Assembly: GCA_964016875.1 (NCBI GenBank)
Contig: OZ024726.1
Span: forward strand, 33,097,503-33,161,502
Source: Fallopia convolvulus
Taxonomy: Eukaryota > Streptophyta > Magnoliopsida > Caryophyllales > Polygonaceae
Direction of reading: 5' to 3'
Length of the DNA: 64,000 bases
The position numbers were made by a program, and so were the translations under genes. Below are positions 44,052 through 56,411 of this stretch, in pieces. A model generated the notes under the pieces. The model was given only the letters and a program-made list of their open reading frames with translations, did no database searches and was not told where the DNA came from. Numbering within the stretch: the stretch's first letter is position 1; each line of letters begins with the position of its first letter.

Positions 44052-45700
44052 TAATTGATTTGGTGTGTAGCCTCAGTAGCAACCAATTGCCTGATTCATT
44101 CAGCAATAAACATTATTATTTCGAAATCAGCCTCATACATAGTCTAGACACCAATATAATTGATACCACATGACATAATACCATAAATTGATAGGTACTA
44201 ATCAGTTGAAAGATGGCTAAAAAAATAGGATACACCAATCTAGAACACCTTGCTTAATTAGCGATCCTTCTATTTACCAAATTCCAACTCTATCCTAAGA
44301 GTCGTCAAAGGTAAATCTCAAAAAAAAAACAAGGATATAACCCATTAATCATCCATCTTCATATTAATCTCTTGTGCTAAAAAAAAATCCTAGTGTAGAA
44401 AGATGCTAACACTTATAGAACCCCAAATATGTCCATCACATAAAGATCCTCTCAAACTCACAAGACAAATGCTCATCGTGAAGACAACCAAGCACAACAA
44501 ACAAAAGAATAAAATTATTAAGTATCGATTTATGCATAAAGGTGGACGAGAAAAGAACACACACTACAACACATCAGTCTGTTTGATACTCCTCAACTCG
44601 ATCTCTCTTGGTACCAAATGTACCCCTAAACTTTTATTCAGTTCATCACATATCCTTCTTTCTAATTCTTCCATGGACATAGCATCTTCAAATTTAGCAT
44701 CAGTAATTCTTCCAAGACTGAGTTTTATTTGTAATCGACAAATATTAACAATCCACATAAAACTTGGTAAAATACGGAAGGAAAATTTTTAACTTTTGAA
44801 TGTTTATATATGGAAATATTTGATCACTTAATATGAACAAATTAATAAGTTTATTAACATAGATAGCAAATAAATTTGGAAAAAGAGTTGAGGGTTACCG
44901 TGGATTTAAAAGAAAAATACTTTGGATAGAAATTCCCCAAGAAGAAAATATCATAAAGACCTAGAGACAGAGGCAAGAACTAGACTGTTCAACAAGTAGG
45001 CATCGGAGCAAATGCTAATAGAGTGGATCAAAATCTCCGATTTATCAACGAGAAAGAAAAATCAGATGAATCAAGAATTACCGCAAACTGAAATATGCTA
45101 AAGAAAAATCGAATTGAAGCGGAATTCTACAGAGGAAGTGATCGATCGGTAACTAAGAATCGAGCATATACTAAATACTAATACCTCCTTTGTCAATCAT
45201 TAAAGAAAAAAGCTAATAAATTGAACTTCGAGCATTAACATGCAAGCATTTAGTAACCTAGAACAAGAGAAACTGAACAAAAATTCGAATAGAAAAAGTG
45301 ACATAAAACTTACCAGTAAACAAAAGGGGAGAGAAGTCCAGTGCAATCATCCAAAGCAACCTAGTGAAGAGCAGGCACTCTCGAGGAAGGAAATTGGAGA
45401 GCAGAAATTCAAATCAAGAGTTGTACAAGAAAGAGAAAGAATTTGATTTTGAGAAAGGTGAAGAGGAGGCAAAAGTGTGTAGAAGATGGGAAGATGAATG
45501 AATGAATGACCGAAGGGGGGAGAGATACGGTGAAATTTTGGTAAGGGGAATACAAAGGAGAAAGTAGGAGAAGAGGCATCCGGTGGGGCCAGTAGCGGAG
45601 AAGTGGCCCACATATGTCTTTGGATCGTCGCAATGCTATACAGCAGAGCTCCTCCAAATATAAAATGATATATAGCTCCTTCAGATAGCCACGGGCCCAC
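44052..45700 (-). promoter_or_regulatory. FAB1D: FAB1D 5' UTR exons, introns and promoter region
   Basis: A donor CAATTAAG|GTAAGTAATG near 44052 marks an upstream spliced exon. Another donor TTACTG|GTAAGTTTTA at 45313 ends a first UTR exon of about 45314-45600, rich in CTTTTCTC on the sense strand. TATA-like GCTATATATC lies near 45670. The sequence between shows no convincing protein. Splicing order is inferred. Confidence 0.5.
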
Positions 45701-46010
45701 GGCCCACCGCTTCTTTCTTCCTTTACGGAAACTTAATTTGAAGATTTTGCTTTTCCTTCAAAACTTTATAGATGTTACGTTATGTGAAATGAGTATACAA
45801 GATAGACTATTTGATTGGCTTATGGATTTGTGAAATGCCGGCTCAAACAAGCTTGATGGAAATGGATTGGGTTATAGATACCATCACTTGATCCACAAGG
45901 TAACTATTTCACTTGATCCGTCTATTGCCTGTAAAGTCATCATCCGTCAACCATCCGCTCATTATTCGTCAGGCTTTTGGGTGGATTGGATGAAATAATC
46001 CTGTTATAGT

Positions 46011-47780
46011 AGAGTTGGGATTATAACTCTACATAGAGTTTGAAGATTTTCAACCTTTGATTTAATTCAATGGCTAAGATTTTATGAGATTTTATTTTTA
46101 ATAAATACATTTCTATAATTACTGATAAGGAAATAAATTATGTAACAAAAAAATTAAATAACAAAAAAAAATGCGACTCTTCTCTCTAGTTTGCAACGAA
46201 GAATCAGCATGAGTGGAACTCAACAGCAACCTCAAGGTCTGATGACGAGCCTTTCTAAGTTCTACCGGGCGACAATTTCGTCCTAATTGTCATTAGGATG
46301 ATATTCAAAGTGCAGGGTTAACCAAAGGAGATTAAGGAGACAAAAATTCAGATTTTCATGATAGAGGAGATTATTTTGCGATTGATAGAGAATTTTTTTT
46401 TTAAGATTGATTGACGAAATTTGATTACTAATAATGATCAATAGTAATTAATAAATTTTATTTTTTTTAATTTGACCCTAATTAAGAAGTTAGGGTTCTT
46501 GTAGAGAATCAAGCGTACTATAATTAGTGTGCTGCTTTTTTTTCTAAAGAAAATATTGTCAATTTACTTCATAGATGTTCATCAATTTTGTTGATCCCTT
46601 ACGTGATTTGAGATGCTCGCAGTTTGGAGATGGTATGTATCCTCAATGGAAATTGATTAAGGTTGAATTGGAGGGGCTGAAAATGAAATAATAATTAGGG
46701 TAAATTACACAAAACCACCCTTTATCATGACTTGTTAAACCACCCCTTATTTTGATTTTTACAAAGAACCACCCCTTAAATTTATTCTGTTAGCATTCAA
46801 CCACCCCCTCCCCTCTTCTGTTAAACCAAAGAAATTGTGCACCGCCAACTCTTTTACGCCACCAATTCTAAGGGTGAGAGATCTGCGGAAATGGGTGTTT
46901 GATTTCTTTCTTCTTATCCTTTTATGGATCTATGTGGCATCTTAATTCTTTCTTTCACAACATCATCCTCCAAATTATAAACCGATTTAGGGGCAAAATA
47001 TTAAAAACTCGATATTGAGAGTTCAAGCTTCAATAGAAATTGCCCAATTTTAAATACCATACAATACAACCAAATCTATTTTTTTTCTACACCTGCTTTA
47101 GGCTTCACTATCATCGACAATTGCTCCAATTGTTTCAATTGGTCTTCACTATCATCGACAATTGCTCCAGGCTCCACCCCAAGAACCTTCACGCTTCCTC
47201 CTCTTGGGATTCTCTTTTTCCAAAACCTAATTCGGCGACCAGCGCGGTGTCAGCGGGAGGGATGGAGCGAGGTCGTGTGGAGAAGGGGAAGGTGAGAAGG
47301 GAGAAGAGAGAGGGGCCGCCATGAAGAACGCCCAGGAAGGACGTCGGCGGAGGTGCGCCGGTCGGGGTCAACGGTCGAGGAGAGAGACGCTCGGAAAGTC
47401 GCTAGTCGTGGATCAGGGAGAGAGATAGTGACACAAAAATCACTTACCAACTTACCCACCAAATTAACCTTGCTTTTGGAGCTTTAGGCCTTTTGATGAT
47501 ATCAAGTAAGGGTATTTTTGTATTTTTATTTAATAAACAGAATTTTTGACCGAAAAAAGGATGGGTGGTTGAATGCTAACGAAATAAACTTAAGGGTTGG
47601 TTCTATGTGAAAATCAAAATAAGGGGTGGTTTATTGCAAACAAGCTAAGATAAAGGATGGTTTTGTGTAATTTACCCTAACATTTAGGGAAATTTCGACC
47701 TTTATTATATTGATTTATATCCGTCTTAGATTAAAGGTTGAGAATCTCCCAACTCTATGTAGAGTTATTATAACAACTCT
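46011..47780. mobile_element. Outer terminal-inverted-repeat element
   Basis: About 54 bp at 46011-46064 are complementary to 47727-47780, with the shared block ATAACTCTACATAGAGTT and then TTTTCAACCTTTGAT or TTCTCAACCTTTAAT. The 9-bp flanks TGTTATAGT and TGTGCAGTT agree at only five positions, so a target duplication is not proven. Near 46180-46280 it holds GC-richer, gene-like sequence (ATGAGTGGAACTCAACAGCA) that may be a captured gene start. A second element lies inside it. Confidence 0.75.
46696..47679. mobile_element. Inner MULE-like element with about 115-bp inverted repeats
   Basis: Starts TAGGGTAAATTACACAAAAC and ends with the complement of nearly the same. The arms share ACCACCCCTTATTTTGATTT and TTAGCATTCAACCACCC. 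No clear target duplication. The interior has CTTCACTATCATCGACAATT in two copies near 47107 and 47143 and a GC-rich stretch (47220-47420) without a known protein. Confidence 0.8.
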
Positions 47781-48867
47781 TGTGCAGTTGTGCATGATCC
47801 CATCAAAATACGTATAAAAGTTATATTATACAGTACTACAAAATACTTTTATAATGAATAAAAATTACAAAAATAAGTATAAAGATAAACCATTATCTAA
47901 AATCCAACCTAATAAAATTTTAAAATATATAAAATATTCTATACAAATTCAATACATTAAAAAAAATAAAGAATAAACTCAACTACTCAAGTGGATATAC
48001 AATTAATAAGCGGATGAAACGGGTCGGGTAGTTGCGTTGGTGATGGATCGAGTGGTGGGTCGAATGTCCATTCATCCGCATTCGACCCACCAATTATTTA
48101 GTCCATCCGTCACCCATCCATCACCCATCTTAATTCGGATTTTTATTCATATATTTGGATCGAAATGCGGATGGATCGAACATCTATGAATGATTTCTAT
48201 CCCTAAGCATGAAACGTATTCTTGTGTTCCACGAAAGACTATAAAATTTAATGGGTTATCCGGAATAAAGTGAACCATTACTAAATGGATTAAATATATA
48301 ATATATATAAAATTATTTGAATTTCTATTACTTGTTTAACTTATTGTTAAAATCTCATAATTTATAAAATCTGAAAAAGATTACTGAAAGAATTGCAATT
48401 ACTGATATACTTCCACCTTACTTGGTTAGTTTGCATTCGGACTCGAATTATAAACAATTGTACTTAATGGCGGTTCGTTTGCGCACTCCCAAATTTGTGT
48501 CACACACTCCCATATGGCGGGTTCGTAACCAATACAAAAAAACGGATTTTGGAAAAACCATGAACGGATTCAAAACCCGTACAAAAATTAACACCAAATT
48601 CGGTAAAAACCTCAAGCAAAAAACCGGATTTTATGTACATGGCAGTATTATGTATACACCATTATGAGGGTTTTCGGATCCACACAACTTGAACCCGGAT
48701 TTTTTTTAAAATACATGTGCGAATGCTTAACCCGCACAAATTGGAGTGCACATCAGAAAAAACAAAGTGCGCAAAATTTCGTTGATTAATATTCCTCAAA
48801 AGCATTATTGACTTCACGAAATTGCATTTATAATATATGTTTATTTAATTAATGTGAAAATTTAGAC
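47781..48867. other. AT-rich intergenic stretch
   Basis: Nothing supportable as a gene. 48010-48130 has imperfect CCATCCGTCACCCATCCATC and GGGTCGAATG/CATTCGACCC inverted words. Confidence 0.4.
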
Positions 48868-49497
48868 ATGGAACCCCTCAACGCCCCAAAAGAACGCGCC
48901 ACATCCGCCCACCACCTCTCGCCTAAACTGCCCAAAACCCTAATTCTCATATGGTCGCCGCCGCCGGAATCCATCAGATCCGCCAAGAACCTGGTCCTAA
49001 AACCAATCGAGAAGCGTTATTGTTAAAACAACTCAAGTAAGCCTCACTGCTCAAAATCGGAACCGGAAAGCCCGTCATCAAGGCAGCCGATTGTTCTTAT
49101 GCTTGCCTCAAGTTCAAGGCGGACGATCTGCAAGTGGCTCGTTCTTTTGAACCGAAAATTGGGTGGATCCTCTTCCTTGCCTCTTGCATATGGTTACATG
49201 TGTTGTCAACAGGACAACCCAAAAGTCATCGAAAGAATCAGTTCGGCCTCCCTAGAGCCATCTTTGGGACCTGTTATCTCCCATGGATCCCAAGATCTGC
49301 GGTCGTGATGCCTCGGCTGGTCATCCCGGCTCAAGTTCCAATCAATCAACCTGCCTTCAATTCGGTTGCTCCAGCCCCTCGGCGGTTCCGTGGATCGTGG
49401 TCCTGGTGTCGGAATAACCGCTGGCCCACTTCCTTGCGGCGTGGCAAAAGGTGGTTTCTCCCTAAGTGGTGGAGATGGTGGCGGCTGCGTGGTGTGG
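48868..49497 (+). other. GC-richer sequence, possibly the LINE 5' region
   Basis: Composition rises sharply near 48880 (CCACCACCTCTCGCCTAAAC, GTCGCCGCCGCCGG). Several overlapping frames are open but none is recognised. It lies directly upstream, in plus orientation, of the solo LTR and the LINE endonuclease, so a LINE 5' UTR or ORF1 is possible. The link is by position only. Confidence 0.25.
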
Positions 49498-49502
49498 GCT
49501 TG

Positions 49503-50969
49503 TGATGTTCGTGTTTTTGGTCTAGTTTTTAGTGTCTTTCTTAGTTTGTTTAGTTTGGTTTTAGTAGGTTTTAGAGTTAGTTTTGTGTGTTTTTGGATGA
49601 GTTTGCATATTTTGTGAAAAGTATGAAAGCTACTCCATTTTGTGTCTTTTTGTAGGTTTAAAAGCGGGAAAGGAGCGCTTTTCGAGCTGAGTTGTAGTCT
49701 TATGGTGGAAGGTAGAATGCATGGAAGTGGAGGAAGAAGATTGCATGGGAAGATCAAGTTAAAGTCCAAGTTAAAGCTGAAGAGAAGTTCAAGAAAAGCC
49801 AAAATAGAGGCTCATTAACGATCCTATGAAGGTCGTTAACGAGGCTGGAAGATAGAATTTTTGAAGGGAATCAGCAAAGTCTACCGACCCTGTGCGGGGT
49901 CGTTAACGAGGGTCCCGTGTCGGTAGAGGCGTAGCCGACTTTTAGTTGTTATATCTTTTATCTTGTTATCTTTCAAGTAGAGTAAGTTTTTATCTTTTAG
50001 CCTTTTTAATAGATAGTTTCTTAGTATAAATACCCTTGTTCTAAGCCTAGACAAGGGAGAGTCGTATTAGTTTTAGGAGAAGTCGAGTCGAGAGAGAAAA
50101 TCAAACCTGAGTTCGGATCGAGAGAGAGTTTGGGGTTGATGATCGGATCTTGCTCGGTGTTCTTAGTGTTTTCGGGATTCCACGGAGTTTGTAAGACGAT
50201 ATATTTTCAATTTCAAGTAAGTTTGATTTTTGTTTTCAATGTCTTCTTTAATTAAAGTTGTTTGATTTATTTCGATGAAGAGTGAGTAGTCTTCTTATTT
50301 AGGGTCGGGGTTGAAACCCGACATAGTTGTGCATGTTTGAATGAGTAAGTTGATGTTTTGATTGCCTTTTATCTATTGGATTGCTTGTTGTGCTTATGCT
50401 TAGACGATGGTCGAAGTAATTTGAGTCTTCAACTTGATCGAAAGAGAAAGTTAGGAACTTGAATGTTGATATTGTTCGATACGAAAGTTTTGAGCTTTGG
50501 ATTCAAAACAAGTGATATATAGAGTAAATTGATTTATGAAAGTTGATTGATTTGCTTGTTAGTCAGCAGAAGTTGGCGAATTTATCTTTGAAGGCATGAT
50601 CTTTATCTTCATATGAGTTTTATGCATGGCTATGTTGTGGTAACCCTTGTCCTAGATCTTTTTATTCATTGATTTGCTTAGTTCTGCTCTTGTTTTCATT
50701 CGTTACCGAGTCGACATACCCTCGGTACCGAACCTGTGTTTGAGTCGTTAGTTGTTCTGTTTTAGGTAATTCCCAGGTTCGTTAACGACCTTGACAAGGT
50801 CGTTAACGAGGTTGGTCGTAGTTGTTTTTGTTTGTTTTTGCTTTGTTTTCTCGTTTTTGGTAGTTGATAGACAAACAATCGTGCTTCCCGTGGACGATCC
50901 TGACTCTTCTATACTCAGTGGGGTCTTGACTACAAATTTTATTTGTTGTTAAGTAAATCCCTGTCAACA
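49503..50969 (+). mobile_element. Solo LTR, 1467 bp
   Basis: Starts TGATGTTCGTGTTTTTGG and ends AATCCCTGTCAACA. A perfect 5-bp duplication GCTTG flanks it (49498-49502 and 50970-50974). TATA-like AGTATAAATACCC lies near 50023. It contains four copies of the palindrome TCGTTAACGA with flanking GGTCGTTAACGAGG context (near 49827, 49901, 50780 and 50806). Confidence 0.9.
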
Positions 50970-51106
50970 GCTTGGACTACAGGGGCGCCTTCCGTGGCGG
51001 TTCCTAGCCTCTCCCGCGTGCCCGGAAGGCTTCGCCGACCCTCTCTCTCACTCGGGTACCTTATCTCAAAATTTCCCCCTCTAGACCTTTCTTAAGGGCT
51101 TGATGT

Positions 51107-51784
51107 ATGGAAAGCTCTTTGTTCTGCAGATTGTTTTTTGTTCTTTGGAAAAACCCATGTGTTCTTACAATAATCCTAGGTGACTCCACCCTCTTGGCTG
51201 GGGTATATTATTGGAAGGTTATTGTCTGCTATCCTAAATTCTCTTTAAAAACAATTCAGGCAAAAAACTGGCTTACGGCTAAGGTGATTTACAAACCTGT
51301 TATACACTTTGAGCATTTGTTGCATCTCGTTGATGTTTTGTTTATGGATCCCTTGTGTGGTGTCAAGCCACGTTCTAAGCCTACAAGCAGTACAATTTGT
51401 GGTGAACCCACGTTTATTGTCCTCAGCTCCTTGGTGATCCATAGGTTTTTGCCTAAGGAGTTGAAACAAACAACTATTTGGCATTGGAATTATTCTTCCA
51501 ATAAGGCTGAAAATTACCAATTTCAACCCACAACGAGGAAATACCAACATAACTGCATAATCGCAAACTTTGGGTGGCACACGACTGAGTACTTTTCTAG
51601 TGCTTCAATCGGTACAACCATCCCGGGCTCAAATATAAAAACCCGCAAAACAAAAACTGAAAGCCAACTAAGGCTTGTCCATATTTCCAAAAAACCATTT
51701 CGAATAATACTAAAATTAGTGCATGGCGGCTTTTATATTATAATGTGCGGTCGCTCAGTTGCTGTCTCAGGCTTATTAGCCTAA
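51107..51784 (+). CDS. Unrecognised 225-codon reading frame upstream of the LINE endonuclease
   Basis: Open for 225 codons from ATG at 51107, ending CGRSVAVSGLLA. No motif, signal peptide or zinc knuckle was recognised. Composition (many Leu, Ile, His, Lys; no LINE ORF1 signature) does not decide whether it is coding. Position would suit a LINE ORF1, but it may be chance or a remnant. Confidence 0.2.
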   Translation: MESSLFCRLFFVLWKNPCVLTIILGDSTLLAGVYYWKVIVCYPKFSLKTIQAKNWLTAKVIYKPVIHFEHLLHLVDVLFMDPLCGVKPRSKPTSSTICGEPTFIVLSSLVIHRFLPKELKQTTIWHWNYSSNKAENYQFQPTTRKYQHNCIIANFGWHTTEYFSSASIGTTIPGSNIKTRKTKTESQLRLVHISKKPFRIILKLVHGGFYIIMCGRSVAVSGLLA

Positions 51785-52335
51785 TTCTCAAATGTGACAA
51801 TTTATACCATATACATACCAAAATTACAAATGAAAGGGAGACCAAACCCCTGACTCATAATTGGGGAATCAAAACCCTTAAACTTAATCCAATATTAATG
51901 TGTTCAATCAGAGTATATGTTCTAATTTTTTCAATTGTTGGTACTTAGCGTTTGGTGTCTTGTTATACTTGTTTTTGCAGGTTATGGCAGAAATTGTTGA
52001 TAACAATGTCCCAATAATAATCATTGAATTTAAAGGGGGATCCCCTGCATATGCAGACCTCGTTAGAGGCATGTATCGATTAACCCAACCTCTTATGCAT
52101 CAAAAACACCATAAGAATGCTCTTTGTTTGGATTAAAAACCCAGACTCCCTATGGGTTGTATTATTACACCCATCGACCAAGACAAACCCACAAAATACA
52201 ACATAACCTGCCTTATACAAATGCACAGAGCAAACACAATATATACTTACCCCGTTGACTACAAATTACATAACAAAAAGAAACAAAGTGTTGGAAAAAT
52301 ACAACCCCACCCAAGGCCAAAAGCCACAACCCGAT

Positions 52336-53100
52336 CGGTTTTATATAAAGATCTGCGCCTGGAACTGTAGAGGCATCAAACGCAAGTCCTTCTGGAATGA
52401 GGTTAATGCGTTTTGCCGCATCGAACACATCAACCTCATTGCACTAGTGGAAACCAAAGCCCAAGCGTTGCCTGACTGTAATGGATGGCAGAAAGCGGGA
52501 TTCGACTCGGTCGAGTTTATCCTCGCGAATGGTTATTCGGGCGGCTTATGCATCCTCTGGAAGAGTACCCTCCTCTCAAATGAATTAATCTAAACCATCC
52601 ATAAAGACAATCGTTTTATTGGGTTTTTGTATAAGAACCTGGAAACAAACAAGAAATTGATCCTCATCTTTGCATATGCGCCACCCAGGCCACAAGAGAA
52701 AGATCAATTCTCGAATAACTTGAAGGACTTCATCCAAAACTGTAACCTACCCTGCCTCCTAATTGGAGATTTAAACGAAATCCAACACCTAGATGAAAAA
52801 TTAGGGGGTGTGAACCCATCCCAGTCTCGCTTCGAACGACTTATTAACTTCAAAAACGAATGCGATTTGTGTGACATCCCCACTATCAGGAATAAATATA
52901 CATGGAGAAAATCAAAAAACCTTGATAACACTACGTTTGAAAAACTAGACCGAACTTTGGTCTCTAACCAAATCATTCAGTGGTTTCCGTCCATAGCGAC
53001 GAAAAACCATGCCTTCTCATCCTCCGACCATTGCCTAATTTCTTGTGAACTCCCTACGGGAATTCCATTCAAAGCACAACCATTTAAATTCGAGGCCATG
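52336..53100 (+). pseudogene. LINE ORF2 endonuclease domain
   Basis: The apurinic/apyrimidinic-type endonuclease nicks target DNA to prime reverse transcription. It begins ICAWNCRGIKRKSFWNEV. The N-terminal WNCRG motif, LIALVETKAQ (catalytic Glu) and GGLCILW are typical. A TAA near 52591 follows LLSNELI. The frame continues with ILIFAYAPPR, LLIGDLNEIQH (Asp, Asn) and SSSDHCLIS (catalytic SDH). All expected catalytic positions are visible. The frame is cut by the gypsy insertion at 53100. Confidence 0.9.
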
Positions 53101-54051
53101 TGATGTGACTATGCCTCGCAAGCCACATCATGGCTCTAACGCTTTCAATACCGAGCCATCCACTCACGGGACTGAGCCATCCAACCCCGGTACCGAGCCT
53201 ACCGAGCCTCCCAACATCGGTATCGAGCTGCCTACCGAGCTGTGTACCGAGCCTACCGAGTTTCCCAACATCGGTACCGATCTGCCTACCGAGCTGCGTA
53301 CCGAGTCACCTGGGCACGCCAGTCGAGCCATCGATAGTGGGCCTTATCTAGGGAGGATAACGAGGGCTCGAGATCGTGTCTTGCAAGAAAAGCTTCAAGA
53401 TGGTCTCTTGATCCATGAAGTGCCGATCAAATATGAGGGCGACATGGAGTACACATTGCTTGTCACCGAGCGCGCCGAGGCCATGTCGGGCGCCTAGCTT
53501 GTGCCGAGTTGGCGCCTCTCTCTTGCCAAGTCAAGACGCATTAAATGATGGTTTTCCAAGGGTTTTTCATCTTCATTATTGTTTAATGGCTGGTTGGTGA
53601 AGGGTCTTGAGGGATGTAGCTCTTTGTTCTTTAAAAGGGCCGTGTGTATCCTATGCAAAAAAGACACTTGAAAATGCTTGAAACTCTTGTCTTGTTTTAG
53701 TCATGTTTTCAACTTTGGTTTGGCAATTTGCCTTTTAATAAAGTTGTTTTATGTTCTTTGTTTTTCAATCTTGATTTGTGAGTAATATCGGATCATCCTT
53801 GAGATCCAAGAGCAAGGTGCGTCACATCCTTGTCCTTGAATCTCGTAGTTTGAGTTTCGAGTGTGGTGAGTCATATCCACACCCTAAACTCATTCATATC
53901 CAACTACTCTCAATTTCCATCTTCCATACCTGGTTTCACAACCCTTCACACGTTCATCAATCCATCTCCGAGGCACATCCATCCAATTCCCCGCCAAGAA
54001 GAGAGCATCCGAAGTGGCCTTGCACCGACTCCACCGATTCGATCCTTATCA
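53101..54051 (+). repeat. Gypsy 5' LTR
   Basis: 951 bp. The first 400 bp contain TACCGAGCC/CGGTACCGAG words that code for TEP-rich peptide when read in the pol frame. AATAAAGTTG near 53736 may be the polyadenylation region. Ends GATCCTTATCA directly before the PBS. Confidence 0.95.
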
Positions 54052-54053
54052 TG

Positions 54054-54066
54054 TGGTATCAGAGCC
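54054..54066 (+). promoter_or_regulatory. Gypsy primer-binding site
   Basis: TGGTATCAGAGCC two bases after the 5' LTR, complementary to the 3' end of initiator methionine tRNA. This is the site where minus-strand synthesis starts. Confidence 0.93.
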
Positions 54067-54944
54067 ACGCAAGGTACACCTTCTTTCTCTCTTCTTAGTT
54101 CTAAAATTTTCTTGAACTTGCAAGTGTTTGCCCTCACAAAATTCGTGCCACAAACCCTTGCGCTACCGACCCTCGTGAGTCGTTGCCGACCCTGAGTTTT
54201 GCCTTGTTTTGTGTCTTCGACTCTGTGTGATTAATCCTACCTTTGGAGGACGACCAAAACTGAATTGTTAGGTTGTCCAAAGGTTGAAGAAGCCTTTACT
54301 CCTTGCTTGAATGAATTAAAGACAAAAATACCAAGAGCCACCCTTTGGCCTTTCACCTTTTAGTCGTCATTAATACCACATTTGTGGCTGAATTTTTCGA
54401 CTTCTTTCATTGAAATTTCGAGCATGTTTGGCATGATATAAAAATGAATTCAAGCTTACAATATTGTGTTTTCACTCGGGTTAGGATACGGGAAAAGTAC
54501 CAAGTCGTATAAAAAAAAGTACCACCGAGTAGAGGTGTAAGTCAAGTTTTGTGTTGTTGAAGCTTTGTATGATCGAATGTAATAGGCTGAAAAGTGTGCC
54601 TTAAAAGTTAAAATTCAGACTCGGAAAGAAAAAGAAGCTGGGCTAGAAAAACCTTGTCGGCGGCCAAAAGGCTAATAAGGGGCCGGGCATAGAATGTCGC
54701 ACCCCGTGAGAAAGAAATTCCGAATAAAGGTCCTATTTTTGTTTAAGCTCTTTTGTTTTTCTTTATGTAACTTGGTACCTAGTAGCTTCCTAAATTCGAG
54801 TGATAGACAAACTTGTTGCTTGAATTGCATTGCCATTGCTTGTGCCTTTCTTTTGAGCATTTCTTGTTCGTTGAGAATTGGTTGTGTGTGGCTCGAAGTA
54901 CCACTTGCTTGTTGGATTTAACTTGTTTGGTGAAGTATGTGCAA

Positions 54945-56411
54945 GATGTCGGATCAGGGAATGATGGCTCACCTCGGGATCGGGATGCTAACTCCGACTC
55001 AACCATCGCTGCTATGCTACACTCTATGCAACAAGATCTTCGTTCTTTTTGTTCTAGTTTTGATGACATTGAGCAAAGGTTGACTAGGCACAACGAACTC
55101 ATCTAAGCTAGTACCACCAATGCACAAAGCACCAACCGAGAACCACCTTTGTCACAGGGTGTGAGCTCTCATCTAGAGCCAATCATCTCCACCACTCGAG
55201 GCATACATTTGGAGGAGGGTTCTACCTCCAACGTTCAATTAGCGTCACAAGGCCATCTTTCGGGGTCAAATTTCCACCAACCGTTTGTGACATCTTCCGG
55301 GGTAAGGACTGAGTTTGTTCCTCCATATTCTACTTTTCCAAATAATATTTTGTTGCCTTCGAACACTAACAATGTAGGCAATGAGCGATATGGCTATACT
55401 CCTATGGCGACACTGGCGCCCACGGGCATGGCCCATCTTTACCCTCGGCGCGGAGGTGTCCAAGGCGCGCCTCATATGCAAGAGGCCTATCGAGCTCCAT
55501 TTCAAGAGGTGTGGCAACAACAGCCCGCTTATGTTGATGGGCGCCAGCAAGGGGGGGAGCACCACCAAGGAATCAAGCTACAAATCCAAACCTTCTCGGG
55601 AACCACCGGGGCCAATGCATGTCTCGATTGGATAGCCAATACCGAGACCGTGTTTGACTATTATGGCTATGAGGATGAAAGAAGAATAGTCGTTTTCGCC
55701 GTCCATTTCACCGACTTTGCGTACCATTGGTGGTTGCAAGACAAAGAAGCTAGGCGACATGATGGGGCCCAACCAATCCGAACTTGGCGTGAGCTTAAGC
55801 GAGCACTCGAGGAACGCTTTGTACCATCAGACTACGCTGAGAGGGTCCATTCCAGACTTGAGCAGCTCCGACAAGGCGATCAGACTCCCTACGAGTATTA
55901 CAACGAGCTATGCACGCTCATCTTTTGCTCCGAGGTTCAATTCCCCGACGGGTATGTTAACTCCAAATTTATTCATGGACTTAATTCCGAGCTAAAATCT
56001 GTGGTGAATAAGAAGCATTTTCCTAGGGGTACGGAGATTGAACAAGTGTTGCATTACACAAACCAAGTCCATAAGAACCTTCCTCAAAGGCGCCAGCCTG
56101 CACCAACCTCGGTACCGAGCTCCAAGCCGTCGGTACCAAGCACCAGACCCTCGGTACCAAGCTCCAGACCGACGGTACCGAGCTCCAAACCGGGGAATAG
56201 CGCCTCGGTACCGAGTCATCCTAAGGGGCCTAAGTTTCAACGTGACCAGTCAAGGCCAAAGCAAGAAGGGGAGAACCGAGCCGGCGAGTTCAAATGCTTC
56301 AAATGTCTCGGGCGTGGCCATTACGCTCATGATTGTCCGAACAAGCGCAAGGTTCTTCTTACTCTGCAAGGAGATTATGAGTTTGAGGAGCTTGTTCAAG
56401 AGGAGGTATAA
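54945..56411 (+). pseudogene. Gypsy gag (capsid and zinc knuckle)
   Basis: The frame reads DRDANSDSTIAAMLHSMQQD and meets a TAA at 55104-55106, then is open to 56411. The capsid-type retrotrans_gag region lies at about 55590-55960 (ACLDWIANTETVFDYYGYED, AYHWWLQDKEARR, ERFVPSDYAERVHSRLEQLR). A Pro/Ser-rich linker made of VPSSKPS-like repeats follows (56110-56220). The CCHC knuckle CFKCLGRGHYAHDC is at about 56296-56340. The true start is uncertain. Confidence 0.92.

Noticed and set aside
44564..44758. 64-codon minus frame (ELERRICDELNKSLGVHLVP)
   Set aside because: Looks protein-like but has no splice sites or family match that I can name; it lies in the FAB1D 5' UTR intron region.
45347..45700. 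Minus-strand frames of 65-117 codons upstream of FAB1D
   Set aside because: They overlap each other in two frames, are Ser/Phe/Leu-rich from a CT-rich 5' UTR, and have no conserved motif.
49206..49802. 198-codon minus-strand frame
   Set aside because: It spans the boundary of a solo LTR at 49503, so it cannot be one gene; composition is proline/lysine-rich read-through of T-rich DNA on the other strand.
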